A DNA stretch of 64,000 bases, taken from NCBI RefSeq assembly GCF_000264905.1, contig NW_006763138.1, forward strand, positions 290,834-354,833, given 5' to 3'. Of the stretch, positions 1-14,700 are shown piece by piece. The position numbers and the translations under genes were made by a program. Every line of letters starts with the position of its first letter. The first letter of the stretch is position 1. The DNA comes from Stereum hirsutum FP-91666 SS1. Its lineage: Eukaryota; Basidiomycota; Agaricomycetes; Russulales; Stereaceae. The notes beneath the pieces are model-generated. The model saw nothing but the letters and a program-made list of their open reading frames with translations. It did no database searches and had not been told where the DNA came from.

Positions 1-3087
<3,087 letters not shown>

Positions 3088-3519
3088 ACCAAAAAGCGCA
3101 ATCGACGGTGACATTCTAACCGGAACCAAGGTCGCCGACACTTGCCACCATTGTATGACTCGAGACAAGGCTCGAACAAATGTATCATAATCGGAGATAA
3201 TTTTTTATGAACTGTTGTTGGTAAGACTTGATGGTGATGATGCCGTGTCGGTCGGTTTCTCGTTGCAGCTCCAGAGCCTTCTCGGTAGGCGCCTTGGTAG
3301 GCTCGGGTAAGGTACCGTTTCACAAAGTTAAAGACCTCGGTCGTCGCATCAATAGCTTGCTCATCCATGGTGCAACGCATGTCAATGGTCTGCGGCAGCA
3401 GCGGCGATCAACCTCTACGTCTTGGGCGTCTATATCAAGAGGAAGGAAATGAACAACAAAACCATGAAGCGCATCATGCTCTCTTTCGCTGCTCTACTTC
3501 CCCAACTCCTTCTTTTGCC
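3088..3519. other. Intergenic region, ARG5,6 to FAD oxidase
   Basis: This holds the ARG5,6 3' end and the promoter of the next gene. A weak TATA-like string (tatatc) lies near 3430, about 90 nt before the start codon. No other gene is supported. Confidence 0.5.
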
Positions 3520-5723
3520 ATGCTTCTTCGCCTCACAGGCGGTCTCTGGCCCATACTTCCCGCAGTCTTGCACCTGATCGGACTTGTCCAAAGTGTCTCT
3601 GCTGCAGGAACTTGTCGCTCGCAGCCTGGTGATGCGGACTTTCCGACTGTAGAAGAATGGTCTGCACTGAATGTTTCGGTCAATGGGCGACTGATCTCTG
3701 TGACGCCATCTGCTAAATTTTGCGAAGATCTTCCGTGTACCGACGCGGAATGGTCGAGCTCTGTGTTTAGGGCAACGATTCCGGGAGCGATGGATTGTGT
3801 GAGTTTAATTTGCACTCTCATGTGGCGACAGAGGAATATAAATCACTGACACTGTGTTTCTGCTTCGAAGTATAACTGGGAGCAGGTGCGTCGATCCCAT
3901 GAATTACGCAAAATATTATATTGAGTCATGGTATAGGATTATAGCGGTAATTCCACTTGTCTCGAGGGCGCGTCCGTGTGTGGCCAAGGGGATGTCCCGC
4001 TCTATGCGATCAACGCAACCTTTGCCTCGGATGTGCAAGTGAGGGACTTTCTAATTTAATTCTGAGTTGTTGAAAGGCCACTAAAACTGATCCCCTTGAA
4101 GGCTGGAGTCAATTTTGCGTCCACCAACAACCTGCGCTTGTCCATCAAATCCTCTGGACATGACCTCCTGGGACGCTCTACGGCCAAAAACTCACTACTC
4201 ATCTGGACGCGCTATCTTGCGAACGCCACATTCTCCGAATCATTCGAACTGAACGGGACTTCGGTGGGAAGCGCCGTGACTGTCGGTCCAGGAGTAGCCC
4301 TGAATGCCGCCTATCTTGCAGCGAAGGCGCAGGGGAAGATAATTGTGGGTGGGACTGCAGCTAGTGTAGCGCCGTCAGGGGGATTCGTCCAAGGAGCAGG
4401 TCATTCTGCATTTTCGCCCCTGTTCGGGTTGGCCGCAGATGTGGCGCTTCGTAAGTGATACCGCCCAAATGACTTTCACTCCATAATTTCATCATCGTAC
4501 AGAATTCAAGGTCGTCATCGCAAACGGTAGCCTCTTGACCGTGGATGCCACGAATTACCCTGATTGTGCGTATCTTCCTCGCCATTTTATTGTCCTCGCA
4601 CTGACTGAGACATATTAGTGTTTTGGGCAATGCGTGGTGGCGGTGGTGGCAGTTGGGGTGTCATCATCGAGACGACTTTTCAGACATTCGACACATTCAA
4701 CGTTTCCAAGCACACCGTCGGTATAATTGCGCCAACCAATGACTCGACCGGAGCCCTCATGACGATTCATGCCAATCACATCTTCGACTGGGACAGCGTT
4801 AACGCCGGGCAGTATGCCTACGTCTATCCACCGTCTATTCCTACCAATGGCCTAGTCGCAAATCCTGCATATGGGACCTCCAGCAACGGATTGGGTCTCC
4901 TGACGTACTTCGCGAATCAGACGGAGGATCAAGCCCTTGCTTTAATGAAACCACTGTTGGACGATGTTAGGGCGCAAGGATTCGAAGTGGTGAACGAAAC
5001 GGTGGTAGTCGAGTTGGCCAACGATGCGGTGTATGCGGCGGATAACGCTGCTGGTGTCTCAACCATAATGGGATCCCGATTTTTCTCTTCGGATGCGTAC
5101 AAGACCAACGCGGCCGGTATAGGAGCAGCCTACCAGCAGCTGATCGAACAGGGTGCCACACAGTGCGCAGTTCCTCGTTCTATTTTCTGCGATTTCGCAG
5201 CTAATGAATCCCTTACCAGAATCGGTGGTAACCTCGTCGCCGGTGGTATGAACACTGCAACCTAATATTATAAAATCACGGCTGATGAGAACGGTCCCAT
5301 AGGCAAGGTCTCCGACCCAAGCGTCTCAAACGCAGTTACACCGAAGTGGCGAGCCGCTAAATCTCACGTTAGTCGACCCAAGAGTGAGATATTGTTGTTT
5401 AGCGTTACTCATCAATTGCCTTCTAGATCCTCACAACTCTCGGTTGGGCTGATTCAGCGACGCCGGCTGAAATCGAAGCCGTGAAGAACCAGCTCACTAA
5501 CACGCTTGTTCCCATATTGGACAAGGCTACCACCGAGGACGACGCAGGCTCCTATATGAGCGAAGGTGATGTCCGTGAACCGAACTTCCAAACCACATTC
5601 TATGGGGGCAATTACGCGAAGTTAAAAACCATCAAAGCGATCTACGATCCAAATGAGCTGTTTATCGTTGGTGCTGGGGTGGCAAGTGAGAACTGGGACG
5701 AGGACGGGCTGTGTCGTCTTTGA
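3520..5723 (+). CDS. Secreted BBE-like FAD-dependent oxidoreductase
   Basis: Flavoenzyme of the berberine-bridge/oligosaccharide-oxidase family (FAD_binding_4 plus BBE domains), predicted secreted; substrate unknown. Exons: 3520-3798, 3871-3885 (15 nt), 3937-4038, 4102-4450, 4503-4565, 4619-5245, 5303-5367, 5427-5723, giving 598 aa. The start at 3520 is chosen because it opens a hydrophobic signal peptide ending near SVSAAG. KSSGHDLLGRST holds the family His for the 8-alpha FAD link. The usual second Cys of bicovalent members is not evident: the matching loop reads GAGHS. GGGGGSWGVI and a C-terminal YGGNYAKLKTIKAIYDP are typical of the family. An apparent in-frame TAA near 5262 falls inside a 57-nt intron (5246-5302, gtatga..catag, branch ctgat), so the gene looks intact. 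The next gene is convergent. Confidence 0.9.
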
Positions 5724-5983
5724 CGAATTCCGTCTCAAAGCTACCTTCCGCACAACCTATTCGTATTATTTATACATCGGACCTTTTTAATGAGACTCAA
5801 TAGAGCTCGTACGCGCATTCGTATGTTGGCAGATGCCATTTTTAACCGGAGGATTGGAACATCCACTGTGACGAGCGCTCGAGCATGCTCTGCGGCCAAT
5901 GGTGGCATTTCCACGTACTCGAAGTTTAGTTGGTCAAGTAGCGACCCTGGGTTGCTGGAACGGGTTGATTTTACGCCCTACAA

Positions 5984-7660
5984 TCATGCAAACACCCAGA
6001 CCTTCTTCGCGATCGACTGCCTAAGCACCATGATCAAGACAGCGCTTGCCAGCGACAAGGAGCCCGCAAAGTAAATGGCTGGGCGGAAAGCGGTTCGTCC
6101 TGCTGCTGATCCTCCGAAGGCATCTAGCATCCATCCAGCTACTGGTGCGCCCTGATGATGAGAGTTTTTAGACACCACGGAGGGCAGGGATGATTATTTG
6201 AGACATACCAGGAAGTAGCCGAATGCCCATCCAGTCACCACCATCGCCATCGCGTTCGCGAGTCTGGCACCTCCGTATATATGTCCCACAACGCTGGGCA
6301 TGGTCGAAAAGAACCCTCCGTTCCCCGCACCGTTAATTACGATAAATGCGACGAGCGGCGCGATGCTCCCGCTGACAGGCCATATAGCTAGCATGCTGAT
6401 GGTGGTGAGGATAAGGGCGAGGAGGAGAGATGATAGAGGGCCGACTTTATCGCAGAGGGCACCAAAGAAAAGACGGCCGACGGCTGACGAGAGATTGAAG
6501 AGCGCGAGAAGCGCAGAAGATAGAAAGGTGGAGGCGCCGAGAGATGTGGCGTAAAGGGGGATGAAAAAGGGAGGGACGAGGATGGGGAAGGTGCCGAGTC
6601 CTGCACCGACAAACAGTATGATGAACTTTTTATCGAGGAACAGATGCCTGCGAAGTGATGGGCAACGGTGCTTAGTTCAACATTGCTATTGTAAATTTCA
6701 AGGATCAAATTATGCAGGTTGAATACGCACCATTCCATACTGGCGGTGGCCCTTCGAGTCCGTTCTTTTAAGAGCATAGCAGCCGGCATAGTAATTGCGA
6801 GAGTAATGAATCCTAGGATCCTGAACGTCCATGGAATGCCGACTTTTTCTATCAAGAAATTCAGGCTAATGGACAGTATGCCTCCGCCAAGCCCTCCGCC
6901 TGCGAAAACAAAACCGTTGGCCAAACCTCTGCGTTTCTTGAAATACTGAGCAGGGAGGGAGCTACATGCCTATAAAAGATTGTATGGCCTTTCATTAGCA
7001 CGTTGTTCGATAAGTTTGTAAACCGTGCCACCTTACCATAAAACATAAGCCGACACCGAACCCCAACACAATCCCAAAACTAACAAACAACGCTCCAAAA
7101 TTGGTGGTCGCGAACCCGCTCAGTATCTGACCAAGGCCAAGACAGAAACACGCCAATAGCGCAGAGTTACGAGTACCGATCCGTTTCAGGATCCTGGCGT
7201 TGATTAAGGCTCCGAAAGCGACAAAGGAGGCGGCCGTTGATCCAATGAAGCTGAGGGAGGAATCTTTGGCGAGATGTTTCGCGGTCAATTGTGCTTGAAC
7301 AACACCCCACGAGTACGTTAGACCGACAAAGAAGAATCTACATATGTAAGTAGATGTGCCACAGTGAAGGGGCGAAACCCGACGAAATGTGAGTTATAGC
7401 CAACTATTAGTCTCACCAGCAAGAAGAAGAAATCAAAAGACTAACGTTATGATGCTGCATGCAGCGACAATAACCCATCCGTATCCACCATCAGGAACGT
7501 CTTCAAAGCCATGGAGAGCAGATATCACTGTAGACTGCAGCGATGGCTGAGGTGACTGAGCAGAGGAAATGCCGTCGAGCTCTCTATCTATGTCGTTTTG
7601 TTCCGGTCTATTTAGGCTCAGCTGGGTAAGATGTATGCTTGGTTGCATTATGGTTGCCAT
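5984..7660 (-). CDS. MFS transporter, monocarboxylate-transporter (MCT/SLC16-like) family
   Basis: Membrane carrier of the fungal MCT-like family, probably plasma-membrane; the substrate cannot be read from sequence. Exons on the minus strand: 7660-7446, 7337-7037, 6969-6731, 6647-6209, 6151-5984, giving 453 aa. After a polar N-terminus of about 55 residues comes the family signature DGGYGWVIVAAC in TM1. Repeated hydrophobic segments then give about 12 helices, with Gly-rich GGGLGGGILS and an Arg/Lys-rich loop (FKKRRGLANG) typical of MFS proteins. All four introns keep frame. It is convergent with the BBE oxidase (260 bp apart) and divergent from the epoxide hydrolase, so shared control with the latter is possible. 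Confidence 0.92.
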
Positions 7661-8212
7661 GATGGACGGAGCTCGACGTAAGGTCAGATCACAGACTCAG
7701 TTCGGCGTCAAGTTCGATTTGCGTGGATGTCCAGTGGCCGAACAGGGCTGAACATGACTCAGGCTCGCGATCGGGCCCGACACAACAGAAGCAACTTCGC
7801 CGAGGTGTCTTGCAAATCGACCGTGTTTTATAAACTGTGGTAGTAAATAATGGAGCAAAGATAGAGTTGAATTGGCCCGACAATGGGAGACGTGAAGTTT
7901 GAGACCGCTGCGTCGAGGGAAAAGGCTATCATGATGTACCGATACATAGCCGCAGAAGCGAGCCACGGATGGTGCAACAATGGGCCACATTTCACACCGG
8001 TATTCCGTGTGGCAATTAGGGGCAACCACCGACAGGCAAACAACTTCCCCACAAGGAACATCCTTGTTCCGCTCTTTGTCAAGCCTTCGCGTATCCTCGG
8101 TCTGAGTGAGAGTGGTAGTTTCCTCTGCGAGTGACTCAGACTTCAAAACAGTCGCCTATATACACAGTTACCCAGGTCTCACACTAATCACTCAGCTTGC
8201 ATTCGAACTGCC
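7661..8212. promoter_or_regulatory. Divergent promoter, MCT transporter / epoxide hydrolase
   Basis: This 552-bp region lies between two start codons that point away from each other. For the transporter, a TATAAAA lies on the minus strand at about 7828-7834. For the hydrolase, a ctatatac string lies at about 8157-8164, some 50 nt before its ATG. Open frames here have no family features and are treated as chance. Confidence 0.55.
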
Positions 8213-9836
8213 ATGATGTCAACCTCGCAAGAAACCCCCTTTCAAATCTCCATCCCCGACGACGCACTCTCCGCCCTCAAAACCCGCCTCTCGCTCACTC
8301 GCTTCCCAGACGAGCTGGACGAAGCGGGCTGGGACTACGGTGCCCCTCTAAAGGACATCCAACGACTCGTAGCGTACTGGAAAGACGGCTACGACTGGAG
8401 GAAGCACGAGAGGGAGATGAATGAGGGGTTGAGGATGTTCACGAGGGATGTGGAGGTGGAGGGGCATGGGGTTTTGAATGTGCATTATGTGCATGAGAGG
8501 AGTGGGGTGGATGGGGCGTTGCCTTTGTTTTTCTCTCATGGGTGTGAGTGTGATCGTGTTCATGTTCGATTTAGCATCACGTCTCTTATGTGTAGCGCAT
8601 GCGTAATAGGGCCGGGAAGTTTCGCGGAGGTGCAGAAGCTGTTACCACTGCTCACAGCAGCGTCCCCAGATCATCCCAGCTTCCATGTCGTAGCCTTCAG
8701 CCTACCAGGTTATGGGTTTTCAGAGGCCCCTCACAAGCCGGGTTTCGCGGGGAAACAATACGCAGAAGTAAGGCCTTGTTCTCTTTTCGACCCGAGTGCG
8801 TTAAAGGATATTGACGGTTTATGGATTGGCAGGTGGCACACAAACTAATGCTCGCACTGGGATATAACGAGTATGTCGTACAGGGAGGAGACTGGGGTAA
8901 CCTCGTGAGCATCATCAAGAGATGGGGTATTGAACCCTATGGTTCCTGATTCAGTCTGTTTATTCGATGAGATCACACGAACGATGGCGAAGAACTACGG
9001 GCCTGAACACGTCAAGGGATGGCACACCAACATGCCGCTGTACGTTCGTCATTACCCCCGATAATACGTTGAATTCTCTAACTTCGACGCGTCCAGTGCC
9101 TTGGAGCCCTCCCTGTTCTCACAGCCCCTGACGTGGCTTTCGCACAAGCTGAGCACGTATACTCCACAAGAGAAAGCCCACCTCGCCCGTGGCGAGTTCA
9201 TCACCCGTACGGGACGTGGCTATTTCGAGATTCAGGCGACGAAGCCTCAGACGATCGGATATTCGATGGCGGATTCGCCGGTGGGGTTGTTGGCGTGGAT
9301 TTACGAGAAATTAGTCGTTTGGACGGACGAGTATGAGTGGAGCGACGATGAAGGTGAGTTCCTGGAGGTTATTTCTGAATGCTGAAGGAAGAAACTGGAA
9401 TTGAGTGGTGCGAGTATAGTGTTGACGTGGGTGTCGATATATTGGTTCTCGAGAGCGGGGCCTGCGGCGGCCGCGAGGATATACTACGAGACGAGACAAT
9501 CGGGGGAACGAAATAATCCGCCCATGGGCATTGTCGTGCCCATAGGGGTGGCCTACTTTCCAAAAGAACTAAGGGTTCCTCCGCGAAGGTAAGTCTGATT
9601 CACATCCACCTACATTCCATCACGCTCCGAGATCGGAACTGTCGTCTGAGTGAATTCGTTTATGTTGTAGCTGGATCCGCAGCGTGGGGAATGTGGTGTT
9701 CGAGTCGGAGCACGACAGAGGTGGGCATTTCGCAGCGCATGAGAATCCGGAGGGGTTGGCGGATGATTTGAGAAAGATGTTTGGGAGGGGAGGACCGGCG
9801 TATGGAGTGGTTCCGGGGAAAACGGGCTATGCGTGA
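8213..9836 (+). CDS. Epoxide hydrolase, microsomal (EHN) type
   Basis: Alpha/beta hydrolase that opens epoxides to diols, used in detoxification or lipid metabolism. Exons: 8213-8543, 8610-8767, 8833-8904, 8972-9039, 9097-9353, 9420-9588, 9671-9836, giving 406 aa (or 405 from the second Met at 8216). An N-terminal EHN-type domain ([15 protein letters not shown]) precedes the oxyanion-hole motif HGWPGSF, which is rebuilt exactly across intron 1. The nucleophile is the Asp of [20 protein letters not shown] is a family landmark and [11 protein letters not shown] carries the catalytic His. No membrane anchor is seen at the N-terminus. All catalytic parts are present, so it is probably active. It neighbours a transporter and a secreted oxidase. 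Confidence 0.94.
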
Positions 9837-10359
9837 TTTATGATACTCACTATTGCCATGTTATGAATCATGTATACGAGCGAATAACGATCAGTAACAA
9901 TAAGTATGCGAGAGTTCGAATGGTCAGTGGTAGAAACAGAAGTGAAGACGAAATCGATAATGAGGCAACACCGGCAGAAGCCGAGAGCGATTCCGGCACG
10001 TTGGCTCAGCCACTCGCGCATCGCAGAATCTCGAGCTCGTCGTCGTCGAGCAAGACCCACAAATCCCCCGGACCCGTTAATCCTCAAGGTGAGCAAACTT
10101 TTGCTGGTTCTTGGTGTTGTGCTGTCCTGGAGAGGCCCTGGGAGGGTTTGTGAAGGAACGAGCGGTTGGATGGACTGGGTAGAGGATGGATGAGAGACTT
10201 TGGGTTCGGATGGCGTTGGGCGGTCGGCGGAAGGGTTTGGGTTGCGTGGAGGGTTATGGACCGCTCGTTAGGTCGTTGGGATGAGGGCATTGGATCGGCT
10301 TGGTTGGGCTTTGCTTGTTTATCTAGGGTGCTGACCGTTCGTCTTGCAGATATCTCAAA
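9837..10359 (+). promoter_or_regulatory. uL23 promoter and 5'-UTR intron
   Basis: Upstream of the uL23 start, a strong donor (gtgagc, 10089) and a gcag acceptor (10349) define a probable 261-nt intron in the 5' UTR, ending 10 nt before the ATG. Leader introns are common in fungal ribosomal protein genes. There is no other gene here. Confidence 0.6.
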
Positions 10360-11101
10360 ATGGTCGCCACTAAGAGCGCGAAGGGCAAGAACGCCCCCAA
10401 GAGTGCGTATACGCCCATCGTCTACCGTTCTGACCGGTTCGGTCGAGGCTAACGTGGGGGCTGGTTTATCTATAGCTGCAAAGACCGCCTCGTCGTCGAA
10501 GGACGCGAAGGCCAAGTCCGCGAAGAAGGCGGCTCTCCAGGGCGTGCACGGCCACCACTCGCGCAAGGTCCGCTACACCGTCTCGTTCCACCGACCAAAG
10601 ACCCTCCGCCTGCCCCGGGACCCGAAGTACCAGAGGAAGAGCGTTCACCATGTTCCCCGCATGGATGAATTCAGGACGATCGTCTCGTGCGTTTTTCTTT
10701 CCTTAGTGGTATTACGGAGAGGTATTGATGTAAGTTTTGTGGACGGCTAGACCTTTGAACACGGAGTCTGCGATGAAGAAGATTGAGGAGCACAACACGC
10801 TCGTGTTCATTGTGGACCTCAAGTCGAACAAGCGTCAGATCAAGGACGCGGTGAAGAAGCTCTGGGATGTTCAGGCCGCCAAGATCAACACTCTCATCCG
10901 GTGCGTGCATACCTGGTTTTTCTCTGTGATCCAGAGCTCGGCTGACAGAGCGAGTGCAGACCGGACGGAAAGAAAAAGGCGTACGTGCGTCTTACTGCTG
11001 ACCACGATGCTCTGGATGTTGCGAACAAGGTGTGTTTGATGAATCTTTCTGCCGATGAAAGTGATACTGATGAAACTATGTTGCAGATTGGCTTCATCTA
11101 A
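10360..11101 (+). CDS. RPL25: Large ribosomal subunit protein uL23 (L23a/L25)
   Basis: Cytosolic 60S protein that binds domain III of 25S rRNA at the tunnel exit and helps dock SRP and NAC. Exons: 10360-10402, 10476-10686, 10751-10900, 10960-11029, 11087-11101, giving 162 aa. A Lys/Ala-rich basic N-terminus is followed by the conserved core: [41 protein letters not shown] and a final ANKIGFI. The last exon is only 15 nt. The length is as expected for eukaryotic uL23. The symbol follows yeast usage. Identification is firm. Confidence 0.96.
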
Positions 11102-11798
11102 GCCGCTCGCGTCTCGTTCCGGGGGTTTTGTCTGTCTCTATCTTTCCTCACGCCATCCACACCATTGCACTTGTTTGACCTGTATGCGTAGTCGTATGCC
11201 ATGTTCCTATGATTCAAGCAAAATTCATGCAGTGCAGATGGACGCGTGAAGTGGCGGTATAAGTAAGAGAGTGGCCGCCGTGGCCGACTGGTTCTGAACA
11301 CCAAAAAGACAGGAACGGATGCACAAGGAGGGATGATGCTACGAGTGATCATCAGGGCCTAGGCCGCAGCAGGGGTGTGGAACCTGCCAAAAATACGCGG
11401 CTTGAGCGGGCGATGTCAATGGTTACAGGCGAGGGTGACGACGAACGCAGACAGCCGTCCGAGAGAGCGAGCGGAGAGCGAGAGAATAAGACCTTGACGG
11501 TGCACTCGAACTCGTTTGAAACGAAAGCAAGGACCAGCTCGGCAACAGCGGCGGTGGCGAGAAGACTGCGCTCGAGAAATCACTCTAGCGGAAAAGGCCC
11601 GACGCGAAACGGGTGGTCGTCACGGGCACGACGTTCGCCCTTCTGTACTTGACCTCCACCAACGACTTGCACGCTCTGCTCCGCCAGCAGCCCCACGCTC
11701 CTTTCTCCTCCGTCCTGGCACCTCTTCTGCCGCCGCCGACACTCTAGGGCTCGTCCCTATCCCTCTGTCCATTAAACCCTGCAATTCTTAATTGTTTG
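11102..11798. other. Intergenic region, uL23 to surface protein
   Basis: This covers the 3' end of uL23 and the promoter of the surface protein. The last 150 bp before the next start are pyrimidine-rich (ct/cc runs), a usual fungal core-promoter and leader feature. No TATA box or further gene was recognised. Confidence 0.45.
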
Positions 11799-14700
11799 AT
11801 GCGTTCCCCGCTCCTCCCCTCCCTCGCCCTCCTCCTCCTCTTCTTCTTCTCCGCCTCCGTCGCTGCCACCCATTCGTTCTCTTCACCAACTACCTCACAT
11901 GCTCGCCGCTCCTTAGCCTTCAAGAAAAAGGCCGTCAAGCCCCTCGACCCGCCCGTTCTTAGAGGCAGGCAGGGCGATGATGGCCTCGAACTGGGCCTTA
12001 CTCGTCCGTCCCCTTTCTCTTTCCTTTTTCTTCCCTTTCTCAACCTTTCTTTTCCGCTCTTGCAGCCGATATCAACACCTTCCGTGATGGTCTCAGTGGC
12101 TTCCATTTCTTCCCTTCCACCACCACCACCGCCTCGGCCACGGCAACAAATGCGACCTCGTCTACGTCCACAGACTCCGCATCGGCTACCTCGACGGACT
12201 CCTCCTCGTCCACATCTGTAGATTCCACGAGCGCCGATTCCACATCGTCATCTGATGCCGCCACCACCACGGACTCCGCCGCCTCATCTACCGACGCTAG
12301 CTCATCCTCTGATCCCGCTGCTGCCACCACCACGTCCGCCGACTCGTCCAGCGCTTCTGCCACTTCCGCCGCCGATTCGTCCTCCGCCTCCTCCACGTCC
12401 TCTGACTGCGGGCTCCTCGGCCTTGGTTGCGTTGGTTCGTCGACTACGACGTCTGATGCCTCGTCCGCGACTTCCACGGACGCAGCTTCGTCCACCGACG
12501 CCGCGTCCGCGACTTCCACAGACGCAGTGTCGTCCACCGACGCCGCATCCTCCGCCTCCGCCACGTCCTCCGACTGTGGGCTACTCGGCCTTGGTTGCAG
12601 TGGTTCGTCGACGTCGACGTCCGATGCCTCGTCCGCGACTTCTACAGATGCAGCTTCATCCACCGACGCCGCGTCCTCTACCTCCGAGGACTGCGGTCTC
12701 CTAGGACTCGGTTGCAGTTCGTCGACTTCCACCGATTCAGCGGCTTCGTCCACTGCATCCGATTCGGCGTCTGCGTCTGCGACCGATTCTGCCTCTGCAA
12801 CCACGACGGACGCTTCATCTGCGACGGGTACGGCCTCTGCCTCGGCATCCTCCACTTCGAGCGACTGTGGCCTTTTGGGTCTCGGCTGCTCTGCGTCTTC
12901 GACGACGACGGATGCTGCCTCGTCGACCGACAGCGTGTCCGCAACTGCCACCGGTTCCGCTTCAGCCTCCGTTACCGACTCGTCGTCCGCTTCTGCGACA
13001 GACAGCGCGACTTCGTCGGACTGCGGTCTCCTTGGTATAGGTTGCACGAGTGCGACAACGACGACGGACGTTTCCGCCACGGGTTCGGCTGCTTCTTCCA
13101 CAGACTCAGCCGCGTCTACCTCAGCTACCGATTCCGCGACCGTTTCAGGATCATCGGCTAGCGCCACGGCTACTTCGTCTGATTGCGGCCTTCTCGGCGG
13201 TATCGCAGGATGTAGCAGCTCTGCTACAGCAACTTCGACCTCGGATGCGTCCAACTCAACTTCCAGCGCTGTATCGTCGGGTTCCTCTGCAGCTGCCTCC
13301 TCTACGATCACCAGCGCTCCGTCAGGATCGTCCGCACCGGCCACGTCCACCGCTGTTTCCTCGTCCTCGTGTGGGTTGCTCGATGGTGTCTTGGACCCGT
13401 CTTGTGCTTCGAGCACTATTTCTGGGTCCGCCTCAGTTACTAGCACGGCCTCTGGCTCATTCTCGTAAGCAACTTTTCCGACCTACAATATCGAGTTATC
13501 CATAACTTTTTTTTTATTCCAGCACAACCTTTTCGCCAAACGCCACCACGACTGCGTCGGCCACCGCGTCGGCCAACGGCACCAGCACCTTCAGTGACCC
13601 CTTCACCACAACCGCGTCGGCTAACAGCACCAGCACTTCCAGTGGCACCATCTCCTTCCCCACGTCCACTGCAGGCAACGAGACCACCACCGCCACCGCC
13701 ACCGCTACCTCATCTCTTATCACCTCAACCGCTAATGCCACATCCAGTAGTGCAAGCAGCACTGTCGTGATATCTTTCCCCACTGGTGTGAACAGTAGCC
13801 TCTCGGCGACTGCAACGTCGTTCTCTACCCTGACGTCGTCGGCGACAACTTCCTTCTCCTTCAGCTCTCCGTCTGCGCAGTCACAATTCTCCTACGTCAC
13901 CGATACCAGCCTTCTGTTCACCTCGTTCTCTACCCCGACTCCGACCACCACCGAGACCAATCCTGACGCACCGACGACCACGTCCACCGGTTCCACGACG
14001 GCCACTAACCCATTGGCTTCTGCTACTATCCCGGCAGACCTTCCGGCTCGGATCTTCCCCTCGACAGGAGTCCCCGACACGTCTAAATTGAGCGGGTACA
14101 CACTCATAAGCGTATTGTTCGACGATGGGTTGTCGTGGAGCTTCGTGACTAGCAGTTCGCAATCCCAAGGCCAACTCCTCTCTTGGTTCCCTGTCGTCCT
14201 TGAAGCCAGTCTCGGCCTCAGCTCCGCTCAAGTCGTCACGTACGCCCTCCAGGTGTACATCCCGGACTCGTACACCAGCACAGCGGACGTCGACCAATTG
14301 AGGACTACGTGGACCGGATACATTCCCTCGGACCAGGTCGACACCCTCGCTCAGCTCATCTCAGCTAAGAGTTCGGCATTCTACACGAGCACCCCGGATC
14401 CCTACCATACCCTCGCCGAGCATGTCGACCCCTCGTTCACGCTCGACCTCGTTCAGAACCCGAGCACGGGCGCTTCGACGGGTTCTTCGAGCAGCTCGGA
14501 CTCCTCTACCGTCAGTACTTCGAGTGACAATTCGAGGCAGGACGCTATCATCGGGGTCGTCAGCGCTCTCGGTGGTGTTACTGTTCTCATCATCTGCGTG
14601 CTCGTCTTCCGTTCGGTCAAGAGGCGCAGAGAGTTGGCTCACAGGAGGCTTTCGGACCAGGCCGCGGCTAACACCATGCCTTACGGGGACAGGGCGGGCA

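Noticed and set aside
5260..5264. Premature stop making the FAD oxidase a pseudogene
   Set aside because: A standard 57-nt intron removes the stop and restores the expected family sequence.
11377..11791. 91-codon frames upstream of the surface protein
   Set aside because: Arg/Ser-rich chance frames in promoter DNA with no conserved motif.
12040..13446. 468-codon open frame on the minus strand
   Set aside because: It is the antisense shadow of the Ser/Thr repeat region; its Val/Ala/Glu/Asp-rich product is just the mirrored repeat code.
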